From assembly GCF_023517795.1 (NCBI RefSeq), contig NZ_CP082928.1, forward strand, positions 1,612,001 to 1,676,000: 64,000 nt of DNA, given 5' to 3'. The DNA comes from Pseudomonas fulva (lineage in GTDB: Bacteria; Pseudomonadota; Gammaproteobacteria; Pseudomonadales; Pseudomonadaceae). Shown here in pieces: positions 20,498 to 32,374 of this stretch. A program made the translations under genes and the position numbers. Position 1 is the stretch's first letter. Each line of letters begins with the position of its first letter. The notes below the pieces were generated by a model that saw only the letters and a program-made list of their open reading frames with translations, was not told where the DNA came from and did not search any database.

Positions 20498-21382
20498 ATG
20501 GATATCAAGCAGCTCAAGTTTCTGATCGCCCTCGACGAAACCCGCCATTTCGGCCAGGCCGCGGCGCGCTGCCACGTCACCCAGCCGACGCTGTCGATGC
20601 GCCTGCGCAACCTGGAAAACGAGCTGGGCCTGGAACTGGTACGCCGTGGCCAGCGCTTCGAGGGCTTCACCGCCGAAGGCGAGCGCGTGCTGGCCTGGGC
20701 ACGCAGCCTGATGGCCGCCCACGACGGCCTGTATGCCGAGGCCGCCGCCTGCCGCGGCCAACTGGTCGGCACCCTGCGCCTGGGCGTGGTGCCGCTGTCC
20801 GGCTTCGACCCGATGGAGCTGGTGCGCCTGTTCGCCGAGCAGCATCCGGGGCTGCGTTTCCAGCTGTTCGCCCTGAGCAGCGACCAGATTCTCGAGCGCC
20901 TGGGCAGCAACCAGCTGGACCTGGGGCTGTCGTACCTGGATCGCCTCGACCGCGAGCACTTCGACAGCCTGGAACTGGCCGCCACGCGCATGGGCCTGCT
21001 GTACGACCGCCGGCATTTCCAGTTCACGGAAACCACCCTGCGCTGGGAAAGCCTGATCGACCTGCCCCTGGGCCTGCTGTCGGCCGGCATGCACTTTCGC
21101 CAGTCGATCGACCACAGCTTCCGCTCACGGGGTCTGACGCCCCTGCCCAAGCTGGAAACCGATGCCGTTCACCAACTGCTGCAGGCGGTCAGCGCCGGGC
21201 TGTGCTGTTCGATCATGCCGCTGCGCAACGGCCTGGCCGAGTTCACCAACGAGCTGATCCTCACCCCCATCGAGGACGCCCATACCCTGGCGCCGCTGGG
21301 CCTGATCATGCGCCGCGGCGCGCCTCGCTCCCCCCTGGCCGAGGCCTGCTTCAGCGAGGCGCGCACGCTGATCAGCGCCTGA
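20498..21382 (+). CDS. LysR-family transcriptional regulator
   Basis: A 294-residue LysR regulator. The N-terminal winged HTH (MDIKQLKFLIALDETRHFGQ, VTQPTLSMRLRNLENELG) is typical, followed by a periplasmic-binding-like effector domain (GTLRLGVVPLSGFDPMELVRL). The start at 20498 gives the standard LysR N-terminus; the frame is open for 19 more codons upstream without conserved sequence. Its 3' end overlaps the convergent transporter gene by 11 bp. The target is not evident. Confidence 0.92.
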   Translation: MDIKQLKFLIALDETRHFGQAAARCHVTQPTLSMRLRNLENELGLELVRRGQRFEGFTAEGERVLAWARSLMAAHDGLYAEAAACRGQLVGTLRLGVVPLSGFDPMELVRLFAEQHPGLRFQLFALSSDQILERLGSNQLDLGLSYLDRLDREHFDSLELAATRMGLLYDRRHFQFTETTLRWESLIDLPLGLLSAGMHFRQSIDHSFRSRGLTPLPKLETDAVHQLLQAVSAGLCCSIMPLRNGLAEFTNELILTPIEDAHTLAPLGLIMRRGAPRSPLAEACFSEARTLISA

Positions 21383-22694
21383 CCGCCGCCTCGCGCTCGG
21401 CCACCGGCATGCCGGTTTCGCCCCTATCCGCCCGGCCGCCCAGGTACCAGCCCAGTAGTCCCCAGAGCGCCGCGCAGATGGCGCCGACCAGCGCGATCAA
21501 TGCCACCCCGTAGCCGAGCAGGTCGATCAGGCTCTTGGCCCAGCCGCTTAGCGCATCACCGCCGCGGTAGACCACGGTGTCGATGAAGTTCTTGGCCTTG
21601 TACTTGCTCTCGGCATCCAGCGGCGCAAAGAGCATCTCCCGGCCCGGCCTCACGAAGGCGTATTCGCCGATGCGCCGCACGATCATCAGGCCGGCCAGCA
21701 CCGCGAAGGTCGGCGCCAGGGCCAGGGCCACAAAGCCCACGCCCATCAGCATCGGCACCGCGGCCAGCAGGCTGCGCACGCCGAGGCGCTGGGCGACGCG
21801 GCCGGTAATGAACAGCTGGGCCAGCAGCGCGCCGGCCTGCACGACGAAATCGATCAGCCCGAACACCCGCACCTGCTCGTCGCGATCCGGGAACAGCTCG
21901 GCCACCAGCCGCGCCTGCTCGAAATACAGAAAGGTGGTGACCGTGGCGAGCAGGATCACGAAGGCGCAGATGCCCAGCAGGTAGGACGAGGTGAACACCC
22001 GGGTCATGCCGCTGAACGGGTTGCCCGCCACCGGGCGTCGCGGACTCTCCGTCAGGCAGGCCCCCGGTCGCCCGGCACCGGCCCGCTCTCGCCAGCGCAT
22101 CAGGTAATGCTTGAGCGCCAGGGCGGCGGCCAGCAACAGCGCCGCCAACAGCGCCAGGCCGCTGGCGCCGATGCTGCCGACCAGCAGCGCGCTCAGCGCC
22201 GGGCCGGTCAGCCCGCCGACGCTGGCGCCCGCGGCGATAAAGGCGAACAGCCGCTTGGCCTGGGGCGCGTCGAATACGTCGGCCATCAGGCTCCAGGCCA
22301 CCGACACCACGAACAGGTTGTAGACCGAAATCCACACGTAGAACGTCCGCGCCAACCACAGGCTGTCGGCCATCAGGCTGAACGCCAGGGCGAAGCCCAG
22401 CAGGTTGAGGCAGAAGAAGCCGTAGACCCAGTCGATGAACTGGATGCGCGGCACCCGCGAATTGAGCCAGGCGAACAGCGGCACCGCCGCCAGCATGACC
22501 ACGAAAGTGGCGGTGAACAGCCATTGCAGGTTGTCCACCCCGGCCTGGATGCCCATCGACTCGCGGATCGGCCGCAGCATGAAGTAGCCGCTGAACAGGC
22601 AGAAGAACAGCGCAAATCCGGCCAGGGCGGCAATCAGCTCGCCGGGCTGCGCATTGAGGGCGCGGGCCAGGCGCTGGGGCAGGGAAAGGGGCAT
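21372..22694 (-). CDS. MFS-type NTP/NDP exchange transporter family protein
   Basis: A 440-residue membrane protein with about 12 hydrophobic helices. Segments such as FALFFCLFSGYFMLRPIRES and FYVWISVYNLFVVSVAWSLM followed by FAFIAAGASVGGLTGP are characteristic of the family related to ATP/ADP translocases (TLC/Npt) that is widespread in free-living proteobacteria as an MFS-like transporter. In such bacteria nucleotide exchange is not established, so the substrate is unknown. It is convergent with the LysR gene (11-bp overlap) and 70 bp downstream of recQ on the same strand. Confidence 0.82.
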   Translation of the reverse strand: MPLSLPQRLARALNAQPGELIAALAGFALFFCLFSGYFMLRPIRESMGIQAGVDNLQWLFTATFVVMLAAVPLFAWLNSRVPRIQFIDWVYGFFCLNLLGFALAFSLMADSLWLARTFYVWISVYNLFVVSVAWSLMADVFDAPQAKRLFAFIAAGASVGGLTGPALSALLVGSIGASGLALLAALLLAAALALKHYLMRWRERAGAGRPGACLTESPRRPVAGNPFSGMTRVFTSSYLLGICAFVILLATVTTFLYFEQARLVAELFPDRDEQVRVFGLIDFVVQAGALLAQLFITGRVAQRLGVRSLLAAVPMLMGVGFVALALAPTFAVLAGLMIVRRIGEYAFVRPGREMLFAPLDAESKYKAKNFIDTVVYRGGDALSGWAKSLIDLLGYGVALIALVGAICAALWGLLGWYLGGRADRGETGMPVAEREAAVRR

Positions 22695-22764
22695 GGCGTG
22701 GATTCCGGGGCTCGAAACGCTGCAGTATGGCCCACGGCGCCGCGCCCACCTCAGTCACAGCCCG

Positions 22765-24690
<1,926 letters not shown>

Positions 24691-24797
24691 GGGCTGTCAC
24701 TCCGTTGACCGCTGAATGGCCAGTAACCGTAACCTGTGTGGCAAGCGTTTCACAGCGCACAGCCACCCAGGACTGCGAGAAGTGTTGCACCATAAAT

Positions 24798-24825
24798 GAC
24801 AAAGCCGCCCGAAGGCGGCTTTGTC
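24798..24825 (-). terminator. Intrinsic terminator of pckA
   Basis: A 12-bp perfect stem GACAAAGCCGCC / GGCGGCTTTGTC with a 4-nt loop, 17 bp after the pckA stop on the minus strand; little T tract beyond the stem itself. Confidence 0.8.
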
Positions 24826-24842
24826 AGCGAGCGCGGGTCAAC

Positions 24843-26384
24843 TTACAGTTGCGGGCCGGCTTGCTTGATGGCGTCGCTGACGTCGAACTTGGTGAAGTTG
24901 TCGATGAACAGCTTGGCCAGGCCCTTGGCGGCCTCGTCGTAGGCGTTCTGGTCAGCCCAGGTGTTGCGCGGGTTGAGCAGGTTGGTCTCGACGCCCGGCA
25001 CCGACTTCGGCACATCCAGGTTGATGATCGGCAGGTGCTCGGTCTCGGCGCCGATCAGCGCACCGCTCTGGATCGCGGCGATCACGCCACGGGTGGTCGG
25101 AATGTTGAAGCGCTTGCCGACGCCGTAGCCACCACCGGTCCAGCCGGTGTTGACCAGGTAGACCTTGGAGCCGAAGGCCTGGATGCGCTTGATCAGCAGC
25201 TCGGCATAGACACCGGCCGGACGCGGGAAGAACGGCGCGCCGAAGCAGGTGGAGAAGGTTGACTTGATGCCGCTGCCCGAACCCATCTCGGTGGAACCGA
25301 CCAGGGCGGTGTAGCCGGACAGGAAGTGGTAGGCAGCCTGCTCGTTGTTGAGGATCGACACCGGCGGCAGTACGCCAGTCAGGTCGCAGGTCAGGAAGAT
25401 CACCGCGTTCGGCTCGCCACCGAGGTTCTTCTCGCTGCGTTTCTCGACGAACTCCAGCGGGTAGGCGGCGCGGCTGTTCTGGGTCAGGCTGTCGTCGGTG
25501 TAGTCCGGCTTGCGCTGCTCGTCGAGCACCACGTTTTCCAGCACGGTGCCGAACTTGATGGCTTTCCAGATCACCGGCTCGTTCTTCTCGGACAGGTCGA
25601 TGCACTTGGCATAGCAACCGCCCTCGATGTTGAATACCACGCCCTCGCCCCAGCCGTGCTCGTCGTCACCGATCAGGTAACGGCTTTCGTCGGCGGACAG
25701 GGTGGTCTTGCCGGTGCCGGACAGGCCGAAGAACAGGGTCACGTCGCCTTCTTCGCCGATGTTGGCGGCGCAGTGCATCGGCAGCACGTCGGCGGCCGGC
25801 AGCAGGAAGTTCTGCACGCTGAACATGGCCTTCTTCATCTCACCGGCGTAACGCATGCCGGCGATCAGCACCTTCTTCTGGGCGAAGTTGATGATCACGC
25901 AGCCGTCGGAGTTGGTGCCGTCGCGCTCTGGCACGCACTCGAAGTTGGCGACGTTGAGAACCTGCCACTCCTGCTTGCCGGACGGGTTGTACTGGCTCGG
26001 CTCGATGAACAGCTGACGGCCGAAGAGGTTCTGCCAGGCGGTGGCAGTGGTCATCTTGACGGGCAGGTAGTGAGCTTCGGCGGAACCTACATGAACGTGG
26101 GAAACGAAGCTGTCCTGGGCGTTGGAGAACGCCTGGACGCGCTCCCACAGCGCATCGAACTTGTCGGCTGGAAACTTGCGGTTGATCGGGCCCCAGCCGA
26201 TGTCGGCCGAAGTGCTCGGCTCGTCGACGATGAAGCGGTCGACCGGAGAACGCCCGGTACGGTGGCCGGTGCGTACAACCAGAGCACCGGTGGACGCCAG
26301 TTCGCCTTCACCGCGACGAAGGGCTTCTTCGACCAGTTGGGCAGTGCTGATGTCGGTGTACACAGCGTTGTTGGCTTGCGTCAT
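24843..26384 (-). CDS. pckA: Phosphoenolpyruvate carboxykinase (ATP)
   Basis: A 513-residue gluconeogenic enzyme converting oxaloacetate and ATP to phosphoenolpyruvate. Motifs: [19 protein letters not shown] near residue 50, the ATP P-loop [15 protein letters not shown] near 230, metal site IGDDEHGW and [14 protein letters not shown] 26384 gives [13 protein letters not shown], the usual Pseudomonas start; an upstream in-frame extension to 26438 has no support. The enzyme lets the cell grow on acids and aromatics that enter through the TCA cycle, which fits the catabolic genes in the window. Confidence 0.96.
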   Translation of the reverse strand: MTQANNAVYTDISTAQLVEEALRRGEGELASTGALVVRTGHRTGRSPVDRFIVDEPSTSADIGWGPINRKFPADKFDALWERVQAFSNAQDSFVSHVHVGSAEAHYLPVKMTTATAWQNLFGRQLFIEPSQYNPSGKQEWQVLNVANFECVPERDGTNSDGCVIINFAQKKVLIAGMRYAGEMKKAMFSVQNFLLPAADVLPMHCAANIGEEGDVTLFFGLSGTGKTTLSADESRYLIGDDEHGWGEGVVFNIEGGCYAKCIDLSEKNEPVIWKAIKFGTVLENVVLDEQRKPDYTDDSLTQNSRAAYPLEFVEKRSEKNLGGEPNAVIFLTCDLTGVLPPVSILNNEQAAYHFLSGYTALVGSTEMGSGSGIKSTFSTCFGAPFFPRPAGVYAELLIKRIQAFGSKVYLVNTGWTGGGYGVGKRFNIPTTRGVIAAIQSGALIGAETEHLPIINLDVPKSVPGVETNLLNPRNTWADQNAYDEAAKGLAKLFIDNFTKFDVSDAIKQAGPQL

Positions 26385-26537
26385 GTGAGTCCCCGTCGGC
26401 CGAACGGCCGAGTCTTCCAAACGTTTGTAGCCATGCAAAGGGCAGGACTACAGCTAAAAAAGTGCGCGGATTATGCCAGAAAAGCGGGCCGCGGGTGCAG
26501 CCCCCAATCAGAACAGCCTGCGCGTTGCTGGCAGCCC

Positions 26538-27425
26538 TCAGTGACGGGTGTCGGAGGGCTGCTGACTGCCTCCGCCAGCGAACAGCTGAGCGATGTCGGC
26601 GGCATCGAAGCCGTAGCGTTCGTTGCAGAACTGACAGTCGATTTCCACGCGGCCATGATGCTCGCTGAGCAGCAGCTCGGCATCGGCCCGCCCTAAACTG
26701 ACCAGCGCTTTGGCCGAGCGTTCACGCGAGCAGCTACAACGGAAGCGAATGCCCCGCGGCTCGAACAGGCGAACCGTCTCCTGGTGGTACAGGCGGTGCA
26801 GCAGGGTCTCGTTGTCCAGGCCCAGCAATTCCTCGTTCTGCAGGGTGTCGGCGAGGGTCACCAGATGCTCCCAGCTGGCGGCGCGCTCCTCGTCGTCGGT
26901 GAGCCGATCGGGCGGCAGCTGCTGGAGCAGCAGGCCACGGGCGCGCAGGCCGTCGGCGCACAGCCAGAACCGCGTGGCCAGCTGCTCGGAGGTGGCGAAA
27001 TAGTTGGTCAGAGAGTCGGCCAGGGTGGCGCCGTCCAGCGACACGATGCCCTGGTAACGCTGGCCCTGCTTGGGATCGACGGTCATCGCCAGCACGCCCT
27101 CGGGCATCAACTGACGCAGGCCGTCACCCTCGGCGATGCGCTCGGCGTCGTAACGGGCGATGCCACGCACGTCACCGTCGCTGGAGCATTCCACCATCAA
27201 CAGGGGCACCGGGCCTTCGGAGCGCACCTGCAGCACCAGCAGGCCATCGAACTTCAGGGTGCCGACCAGCAGCGAGGCAGCGGCCAGCAGCTCACCGAGC
27301 AGTTGCGCCACCGGGCGCGGATAATCGTGCTTGGCCAGCACCTGCTGATAGCTGCCGGACAGCCCCACCAGTTCACCGCGCACATCGGTGTCGTCGAAAA
27401 TAAAGCGTTGGGTGAAGTCGGACAT
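26538..27425 (-). CDS. hslO: Redox-regulated chaperone Hsp33
   Basis: A 295-residue cytoplasmic holdase chaperone activated by disulfide formation. The conserved C-terminal zinc switch is visible as RCSCSRER (C-X-C) and [10 protein letters not shown] (C-X2-C) about 30 residues apart. ATG 27425 ([19 protein letters not shown]) is the conserved start. It is one gene upstream of pckA on the same strand, as in other Pseudomonas, with no overlap. Confidence 0.96.
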   Translation of the reverse strand: MSDFTQRFIFDDTDVRGELVGLSGSYQQVLAKHDYPRPVAQLLGELLAAASLLVGTLKFDGLLVLQVRSEGPVPLLMVECSSDGDVRGIARYDAERIAEGDGLRQLMPEGVLAMTVDPKQGQRYQGIVSLDGATLADSLTNYFATSEQLATRFWLCADGLRARGLLLQQLPPDRLTDDEERAASWEHLVTLADTLQNEELLGLDNETLLHRLYHQETVRLFEPRGIRFRCSCSRERSAKALVSLGRADAELLLSEHHGRVEIDCQFCNERYGFDAADIAQLFAGGGSQQPSDTRH

Positions 27426-27637
27426 AACGGGTCGCCTGCTATGGGATGCTAGACAGGCCAGGGGCGCGCCCACTGGACTGGGGGCCGGCAATTTTAGGCG
27501 CAAACGCGGCGCCGACCAAGCCGCACGCGAAGAACGGCTGGCGCACAGCAGCTGAACGCCGGCTGAACAAAGCGCCGATAGCGGCCAGCCGGGCTCGCGG
27601 GCTGCCTAGAATCGGCGGTTTTCTCCGAGCCGCCGTC

Positions 27638-28429
27638 ATGCCCCTCGCTCTCAATGCCCAATGGCGCCCACGCGCCCTGCTCATCAGCCACCTGCTCATC
27701 GGCCTGCTGTTCGCCAGCTGGCTGTGGCCGGTCACCCGCCTGTACTGGAATCAGTTCGACGTATGGCTGTTCCACCTGCTCAACGACCCGGTGCATGCCG
27801 GCGGCCTGTGGGCGCATATCTGGGCCATCGGCAGCATGCGCCCGGTGGACGCCGGGGTCGGCGTGGTGATGCTGGCGATCATGCTGCGCGCCGGTCTGAT
27901 TTTCCCGGCCAACCAGGTGCGCGTCGGGCTGTACGCCTTTCTGGTCGCGCTGATCGTCATGCTGCTGATGCGCGTGGGCTTTTCCGACCTGGTCGAGTAC
28001 ATGGGCTGGCAGCATGCGAGCCCCTCGTTACAGATTGAAGGCAGTGCACGACTGACCGAGATGTTTCCGGCCTGGGAAGAGCGCTGGGACCTCAAGGACA
28101 GCGCCAGCCGCAGCTTCCCGGGCGACCACGCCTCGGTGCTGATGATCTGGGCGATGTTCTGCAGCTTCTTCGTCAGCGGCTGGCGCCGCCTGCTGGTGTG
28201 GACGGTGGCGGTGATCGGCATGCTGCCGCGCCTGGTCGCCGGCGCCCACTGGGGCGCGGACGCCTTCGTCGGCGGCGTGCTGCTCAGCGTGCTGGGCATC
28301 GCCTGGAGCTGCTACACGCCGTTGGCCTACCGCGCCAGCGCCGCCCTCGAACGGGCGACGGCACCCCTGATGCGCGCCCTGGCACGACTGCCGGTGATCG
28401 GCGCCTTCGCGGTGGTCAGCGGGCGCTGA
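27638..28429 (+). CDS. PAP2-family phosphatase, membrane-bound
   Basis: A 263-residue membrane protein with about six hydrophobic segments and the PAP2/acid phosphatase motifs SFPGDHASV (PSGH-like, near residue 165) and PRLVAGAHWGADAFVG (R-X5-H-X3-D, near 200). Such enzymes act on lipid-linked phosphates such as undecaprenyl diphosphate or lipid A. ATG 27638 is the first strong start; the frame continues upstream into non-conserved sequence. It is divergent from hslO, with a gap of about 210 bp that should hold both promoters. Confidence 0.85.
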   Translation: MPLALNAQWRPRALLISHLLIGLLFASWLWPVTRLYWNQFDVWLFHLLNDPVHAGGLWAHIWAIGSMRPVDAGVGVVMLAIMLRAGLIFPANQVRVGLYAFLVALIVMLLMRVGFSDLVEYMGWQHASPSLQIEGSARLTEMFPAWEERWDLKDSASRSFPGDHASVLMIWAMFCSFFVSGWRRLLVWTVAVIGMLPRLVAGAHWGADAFVGGVLLSVLGIAWSCYTPLAYRASAALERATAPLMRALARLPVIGAFAVVSGR

Positions 28430-28460
28430 CCAACACCGGGCTGCTCCATGACGGGCAGCC

Positions 28461-28886
28461 TTATTCCACCCATTCCCCGGAGCCGCCACGCAGGTAAAAC
28501 AGCTGCCGACGCTGTTTCTTGCTCGGCCGCCCCTCGGTCTGCACGCCCAGGGCACCGGCCTTGCGCTGCTCGGCAGCCTTCTCGCGGCGCACGATGCTCT
28601 CGCCGGTCTCGGCGTAAAGGGTCTGCGCCTCGGGCGCCCCGCGGCGCACCACCGACAGCGCCTGCACCACCACGGTCCGCTCGTCGAAGCCGGTGCGAAT
28701 CACGTACTCCTCGCCAACCTTGGGCTCCTTGCCCGGCTTGCAGCGCTCACCCCGGCAATGCACCTTGCCACCCTCGATGGCCGCCTTGGCCAGCGCCCGC
28801 GTTTTATAGAAGCGTGCGGCCCACAGCCATTTATCCAAGCGAACCTTGTCATCGGCATCCTGCTTTGCCACCCTTACCTCACTCAT
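28461..28886 (-). CDS. hslR: Ribosome-associated heat shock protein Hsp15 (S4 domain)
   Basis: A 141-residue RNA-binding protein. The N-terminal S4 domain (VRLDKWLWAARFYKTRALAK) is followed by a basic tail (EGRPSKKQRRQLFYLRG). In E. coli Hsp15 rescues stalled 50S subunits carrying nascent chains. It is convergent with the PAP2 gene. Its start abuts the 265-bp palindromic element, whose end lies about 10 bp upstream. Confidence 0.93.
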   Translation of the reverse strand: MSEVRVAKQDADDKVRLDKWLWAARFYKTRALAKAAIEGGKVHCRGERCKPGKEPKVGEEYVIRTGFDERTVVVQALSVVRRGAPEAQTLYAETGESIVRREKAAEQRKAGALGVQTEGRPSKKQRRQLFYLRGGSGEWVE

Positions 28887-28895
28887 TGCTGGCGT

Positions 28896-29160
28896 GGGTC
28901 TGTTCCCGTTTCAGCGCGAGCCGCGTTGCAGCGAGAAATGGCCTCCGGTTAGGCGCAGGACGCAGGGAATGGTTGTTCCCTTGCCAAGTCCTGCAACGAC
29001 AGCGGAGGTCATTTCCCGCGCAACCCGGAGGGCCGGGCCAGTTTTTGCGCGATGCGGCGTTACTCGATGGCTCATTTGGCCCGCCAAACTTCGCATCTCG
29101 TGCCTTGCCTCGCGCAAAAACTGGCTCCGGCGCGGCCGTGCGTGAAACGGGAACAGACCC
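28896..29160 (+). mobile_element. 265-bp MITE-like element with perfect 18-bp terminal inverted repeats
   Basis: The ends are GGGTCTGTTCCCGTTTCA at 28896-28913 and its exact complement at 29143-29160. Inside are two side-by-side foldback units. The first is GAAATGGCCTCCG..CGGAGGTCATTTC, enclosing AGGACGCAGGGAA/TTCCCTTGCCAAGTCCT. The second is CCAGTTTTTGCGCGA..CTCGCGCAAAAACTGG. No coding frame is supported. It lies between hslR and the rimABK operon, so its hairpins may be read into the rimA leader. No transposase is nearby; mobility is inferred from the structure only. Confidence 0.8.
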
Positions 29161-29241
29161 TATCACAATTCTTTCCACACTCCAGCCTGTGCGCATTGTC
29201 CGATGCATGCAAGCCCGAGCGATCCTCATTCTGGAGCAGCG

Positions 29242-30033
29242 GTGACCCACTTTCCCAGCGACCTCGTCCACCCCGAAAAATGCCGTGGCTGCCAGGGCAG
29301 TACCGAGCTGGATTTCGCCTTTCATTTCGCCTTCCAGCCGATCATCGACATCCGCACTCGCCAGGTGTTCGCCCACGAGGCACTGGTGCGCGGACCGGCG
29401 GGCGAAGGCGCACTCTCCGTACTCGAACGCGTCAACGACGACAACCGCTACCGCTTCGACCAGCGCTGCCGCACCCAGGCCATCGCCGAAGCCAAGCAAC
29501 TGGGCATGGCCAGCTACCTGTCGATCAATTTCCTGCCCAACGCCGTGTACCGACCCGAGCTGTGCATCCGCAGCACCCTGGAAGCGGCGCGCCAGCACGA
29601 CTTCCCACTCGACCGGCTGATTTTCGAGACCCTGGAAAGCGACCACATGGCCGACAGCAAGCACCTGACCAACATCCTGCGCCAGTACCGTGAGTTCGGC
29701 TTCAAGACCGCCATCGACGACTTCGGCGCCGGCCATTCCGGGCTTACCCTGCTGGCCGATTTCCAGCCCGACCTGATCAAGCTGGACATGGCGCTGATTC
29801 GCAACGTCGACAGGGACAACGCCCGCCAGGCCATCGTGCGCGGCATCCTCGGCATATGTAACGATCTGGGTGTAACGGTGATCGCCGAGGGCATCGAAAC
29901 GCCGAGCGAGCGGGACTTCCTCGCCGCCAGTGGCATCGACCTGATGCAGGGTTACCTGTTCGCTAAGCCGCAGTTCAGGGGCCTGCCGGCGGTCGCCGAC
30001 GCGGCGTGGGCATCCGCCACGATCACCCACTGA
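29242..30033 (+). CDS. rimA: EAL-domain c-di-GMP phosphodiesterase RimA
   Basis: A 263-residue single EAL domain protein. Catalytic motifs are present: HEALVRG, SINFLPNAVY, IFETLES, AIDDFGAGHSGL, LIKLDMALIRN, AEGIET and MQGYLFAKP, so it should hydrolyse c-di-GMP. A CRGC motif lies near the N-terminus. The GTG start at 29242 has GGAG five bases upstream; an ATG at 29203 is possible but lacks a good ribosome site. With the following two genes it matches the rimABK operon described in P. fluorescens, in which RimA and RimB tune RimK-dependent ribosome modification. Confidence 0.88.
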   Translation: MTHFPSDLVHPEKCRGCQGSTELDFAFHFAFQPIIDIRTRQVFAHEALVRGPAGEGALSVLERVNDDNRYRFDQRCRTQAIAEAKQLGMASYLSINFLPNAVYRPELCIRSTLEAARQHDFPLDRLIFETLESDHMADSKHLTNILRQYREFGFKTAIDDFGAGHSGLTLLADFQPDLIKLDMALIRNVDRDNARQAIVRGILGICNDLGVTVIAEGIETPSERDFLAASGIDLMQGYLFAKPQFRGLPAVADAAWASATITH

Positions 30034-30107
30034 AAGGCGTGCGGCACGGCGGATTTTCAGTACCATGCGCGCCTGACGCCAGCCCTCTGTAGAAACGGAA
30101 CGCGTTC

Positions 30108-30575
30108 TTGAAGACATTCGACCACCTCAACGTGATCGGCCTGCGCGAGTGGGTGAACCTGCCGGAGCTGGGCATCGTCGGCCTGCGCGCCAAGATCGAC
30201 ACCGGCGCCAGCACCTCGAGCCTGCACGCCAGCGACATCCAGCCGTTCGAGCGTGACGGCGAACGCTGGGTGCGCTTCACTGCCTACATCGGCACCCAGG
30301 TGCAGCGCCGCCACCGCTGCGAGGCGCGCCTGGTGGCGCTGAAGACCATCAAGAGCTCCAATGGCCAGGCCCAGAGCCGCTACGTGATCCGCACCAGCCT
30401 GATGCTGGGCGATCTGCAGTGGCCGGTGGAGTTCACCCTGGCCAGCCGCAAGACCATGCGCTACCGCATGTTGCTCGGTTCCAAAGCGCTGGTCGACGGC
30501 CAGTTGGTGGTCAACCCGGCGCTCACTTACGTACAAGACAAACCCGTGCTTCCCGACCCGACCGGTGCCCAATGA
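30108..30575 (+). CDS. rimB: RimB, retropepsin-like ATP-dependent zinc protease family
   Basis: A 155-residue protein with the aspartic-protease-like motif [14 protein letters not shown] near residue 30 and [14 protein letters not shown] near the C-terminus, matching the RimB/YciV-like family once called ATP-dependent zinc protease. A TTG start codon is used ([21 protein letters not shown]). It overlaps rimK by 4 bp (ATGA). In P. fluorescens RimB is reported to modulate RimK. Confidence 0.9.
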   Translation: MKTFDHLNVIGLREWVNLPELGIVGLRAKIDTGASTSSLHASDIQPFERDGERWVRFTAYIGTQVQRRHRCEARLVALKTIKSSNGQAQSRYVIRTSLMLGDLQWPVEFTLASRKTMRYRMLLGSKALVDGQLVVNPALTYVQDKPVLPDPTGAQ

Positions 30576-31477
30576 AAATCGCTGTGCTGTCGCGCAATCC
30601 GCGCCTGTATTCCACGCGTCGCCTGGTCGAAGCCGGGCAGCAGCGCGGCCATGAAATGGTGGTGATCGACACCCTGCGCGCCTACATGAACATCGCCAGC
30701 CACAAGCCGCAGATCCACTACCGCGGCAAACCGCTGGAAGGCTTCGACGCGGTGATTCCGCGCATCGGCGCCTCGGTGACCTTCTACGGCTGCGCGGTAC
30801 TGCGCCAGTTCGAGATGATGGGCGTGGTGCCGCTCAACGAATCGGTGGCCATCGCCCGCTCGCGGGACAAGCTGCGCTCCCTGCAGTTGCTGTCGCGGCG
30901 CGGCATCGGCCTGCCGGTGACCGGCTTCGCCCACTCGCCGGACGACATTCCCGACCTGATCCAGATGGTCAACGGCGCGCCGCTGGTGATCAAGGTGCTC
31001 GAAGGCACCCAGGGTATCGGCGTGGTGCTCTGTGAAACCGAGAAGGCCGCCGAATCGGTGATCGAGGCCTTCATGGGCCTCAAGCAGAACATCATGGTGC
31101 AGGAATACATCAAGGAAGCCGGCGGCGCCGACATCCGCTGCTTCGTGGTCGGCGACAAGGTCATCGCCGCGATGAAGCGCCAGGCCAAGCCCGGCGAATT
31201 CCGCTCCAACCTGCACCGCGGCGGCACCGCCAGCCTGATCAAGATCACCCCGGAAGAACGCATGACCGCCATCCGCGCCGCCAAGGTGATGGGCCTGTCG
31301 GTGGCCGGCGTCGACATCCTGCGCTCCAACCACGGCCCGCTGGTGATGGAAGTGAATTCCTCGCCGGGCCTGGAAGGCATCGAAGTGACCACCGGCAAGG
31401 ACGTCGCCGGGATGATCATCGGCTACCTGGAAAAGAACGGCGGTCCCAACCTGACACGCACCAAGGGCAAAGGATGA
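30572..31477 (+). CDS. rimK: Ribosomal protein S6 glutamate ligase RimK
   Basis: A 301-residue ATP-grasp ligase that adds glutamates to the C-terminus of ribosomal protein S6, altering ribosome function. It starts [20 protein letters not shown]; the ATP-grasp elements [31 protein letters not shown] and [14 protein letters not shown] are intact. It overlaps rimB and ldcA by 4 bp each, so rimA-rimB-rimK-ldcA is one tightly coupled operon. Confidence 0.97.
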   Translation: MKIAVLSRNPRLYSTRRLVEAGQQRGHEMVVIDTLRAYMNIASHKPQIHYRGKPLEGFDAVIPRIGASVTFYGCAVLRQFEMMGVVPLNESVAIARSRDKLRSLQLLSRRGIGLPVTGFAHSPDDIPDLIQMVNGAPLVIKVLEGTQGIGVVLCETEKAAESVIEAFMGLKQNIMVQEYIKEAGGADIRCFVVGDKVIAAMKRQAKPGEFRSNLHRGGTASLIKITPEERMTAIRAAKVMGLSVAGVDILRSNHGPLVMEVNSSPGLEGIEVTTGKDVAGMIIGYLEKNGGPNLTRTKGKG

Positions 31478-32370
31478 GCACCACCTTCACCGGCCGCGTG
31501 GCCCTGATCGCCCCCGCCTCGGCCATCGCCGACGAGATCTTCGACGCCACCCTGGCGCAGCTCGAGGTGCAGGGCATCGACTACCACCTGGGCCGCCATG
31601 TGCGCGCCCGTCATCGCTACCTGGCGGGCACCCCGGCGCAGCGCCTGGATGATCTGCATGAGGCCTTCGCCCTGCCGGACATCGACGCCGTCTGGTGCCT
31701 GCGCGGCGGCTATGGCAGTGCGCAACTGCTGCCGGGCATCGACTGGACGCTGCTGCAAAAGGCCAGCCCGCGCCCGCTGATCGGCTACTCCGACCTGTCG
31801 ATCCTGCTCGATGCCTTCGCCCGCCATGACCTGCCCGGCATCCACGGCCCGGTGGCCACCGCCCTTGGCCTGCAGGCAATGGCCGCGCCGGCCGGCCAAC
31901 GCGAGCGGCTGGCGTCGATGCGTTCGCTGTGGGATCTGCTGCAGGACCGCAGCCACTCGCTGCCGGTCCGCCATGTCAGCGGCCCGCAATCCACCGTCGA
32001 AGGGCCGCTGGTCGGCGGTAACCTCACGGCGCTGGCCAGCGGCTGCGGCACCGTGGCCGGTATGCAGCTGCCGAAGGCTGCCATCCTGATTCTCGAGGAC
32101 GTCGGCGAGCCCTACTACCGCCTGGAGCGCAGCTTCTGGCAGCTGTTCGAAAGCTTCGGCGAATGCCGCCCGGCGGCGGTATGCCTGGGCAGCTTCACCG
32201 ACTGCCCACGGCGCGGCGTGCAGCACAGTATCGAGGAAATCATCGGCGAGTACCTGGCGCCCTTCGATATTCCGCTCTACGGCGAGCTGCCCAGCGGCCA
32301 CGGCGACGCCAACTGCGCCTGGCCTTATGGCCGCCTGGCGCGCCTGCAAGGCGATACGCTGAGCTGGTGA
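31474..32370 (+). CDS. ldcA: Muramoyltetrapeptide (LD-) carboxypeptidase
   Basis: A 298-residue S66-family serine peptidase that removes the terminal D-Ala from murein tetrapeptides in cell-wall recycling. The catalytic Ser is in [12 protein letters not shown] near residue 108, with Glu in [14 protein letters not shown] and His in [12 protein letters not shown], matching the Ser-Glu-His triad of P. aeruginosa LdcA. It starts within the rimK stop codon. It is convergent with the GGDEF/EAL gene, with only 4 bp between stops. Confidence 0.95.
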   Translation: MSTTFTGRVALIAPASAIADEIFDATLAQLEVQGIDYHLGRHVRARHRYLAGTPAQRLDDLHEAFALPDIDAVWCLRGGYGSAQLLPGIDWTLLQKASPRPLIGYSDLSILLDAFARHDLPGIHGPVATALGLQAMAAPAGQRERLASMRSLWDLLQDRSHSLPVRHVSGPQSTVEGPLVGGNLTALASGCGTVAGMQLPKAAILILEDVGEPYYRLERSFWQLFESFGECRPAAVCLGSFTDCPRRGVQHSIEEIIGEYLAPFDIPLYGELPSGHGDANCAWPYGRLARLQGDTLSW

Positions 32371-32374
32371 CGCC

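Noticed and set aside
24770..24842. Hairpin near 24.8 kb as an RNA gene
   Set aside because: It is simply the terminator after pckA; no conserved RNA structure beyond it.
28448..29245. Open frame of 265 codons across hslR and the palindromic element
   Set aside because: Antisense to hslR and composed mostly of palindrome sequence.
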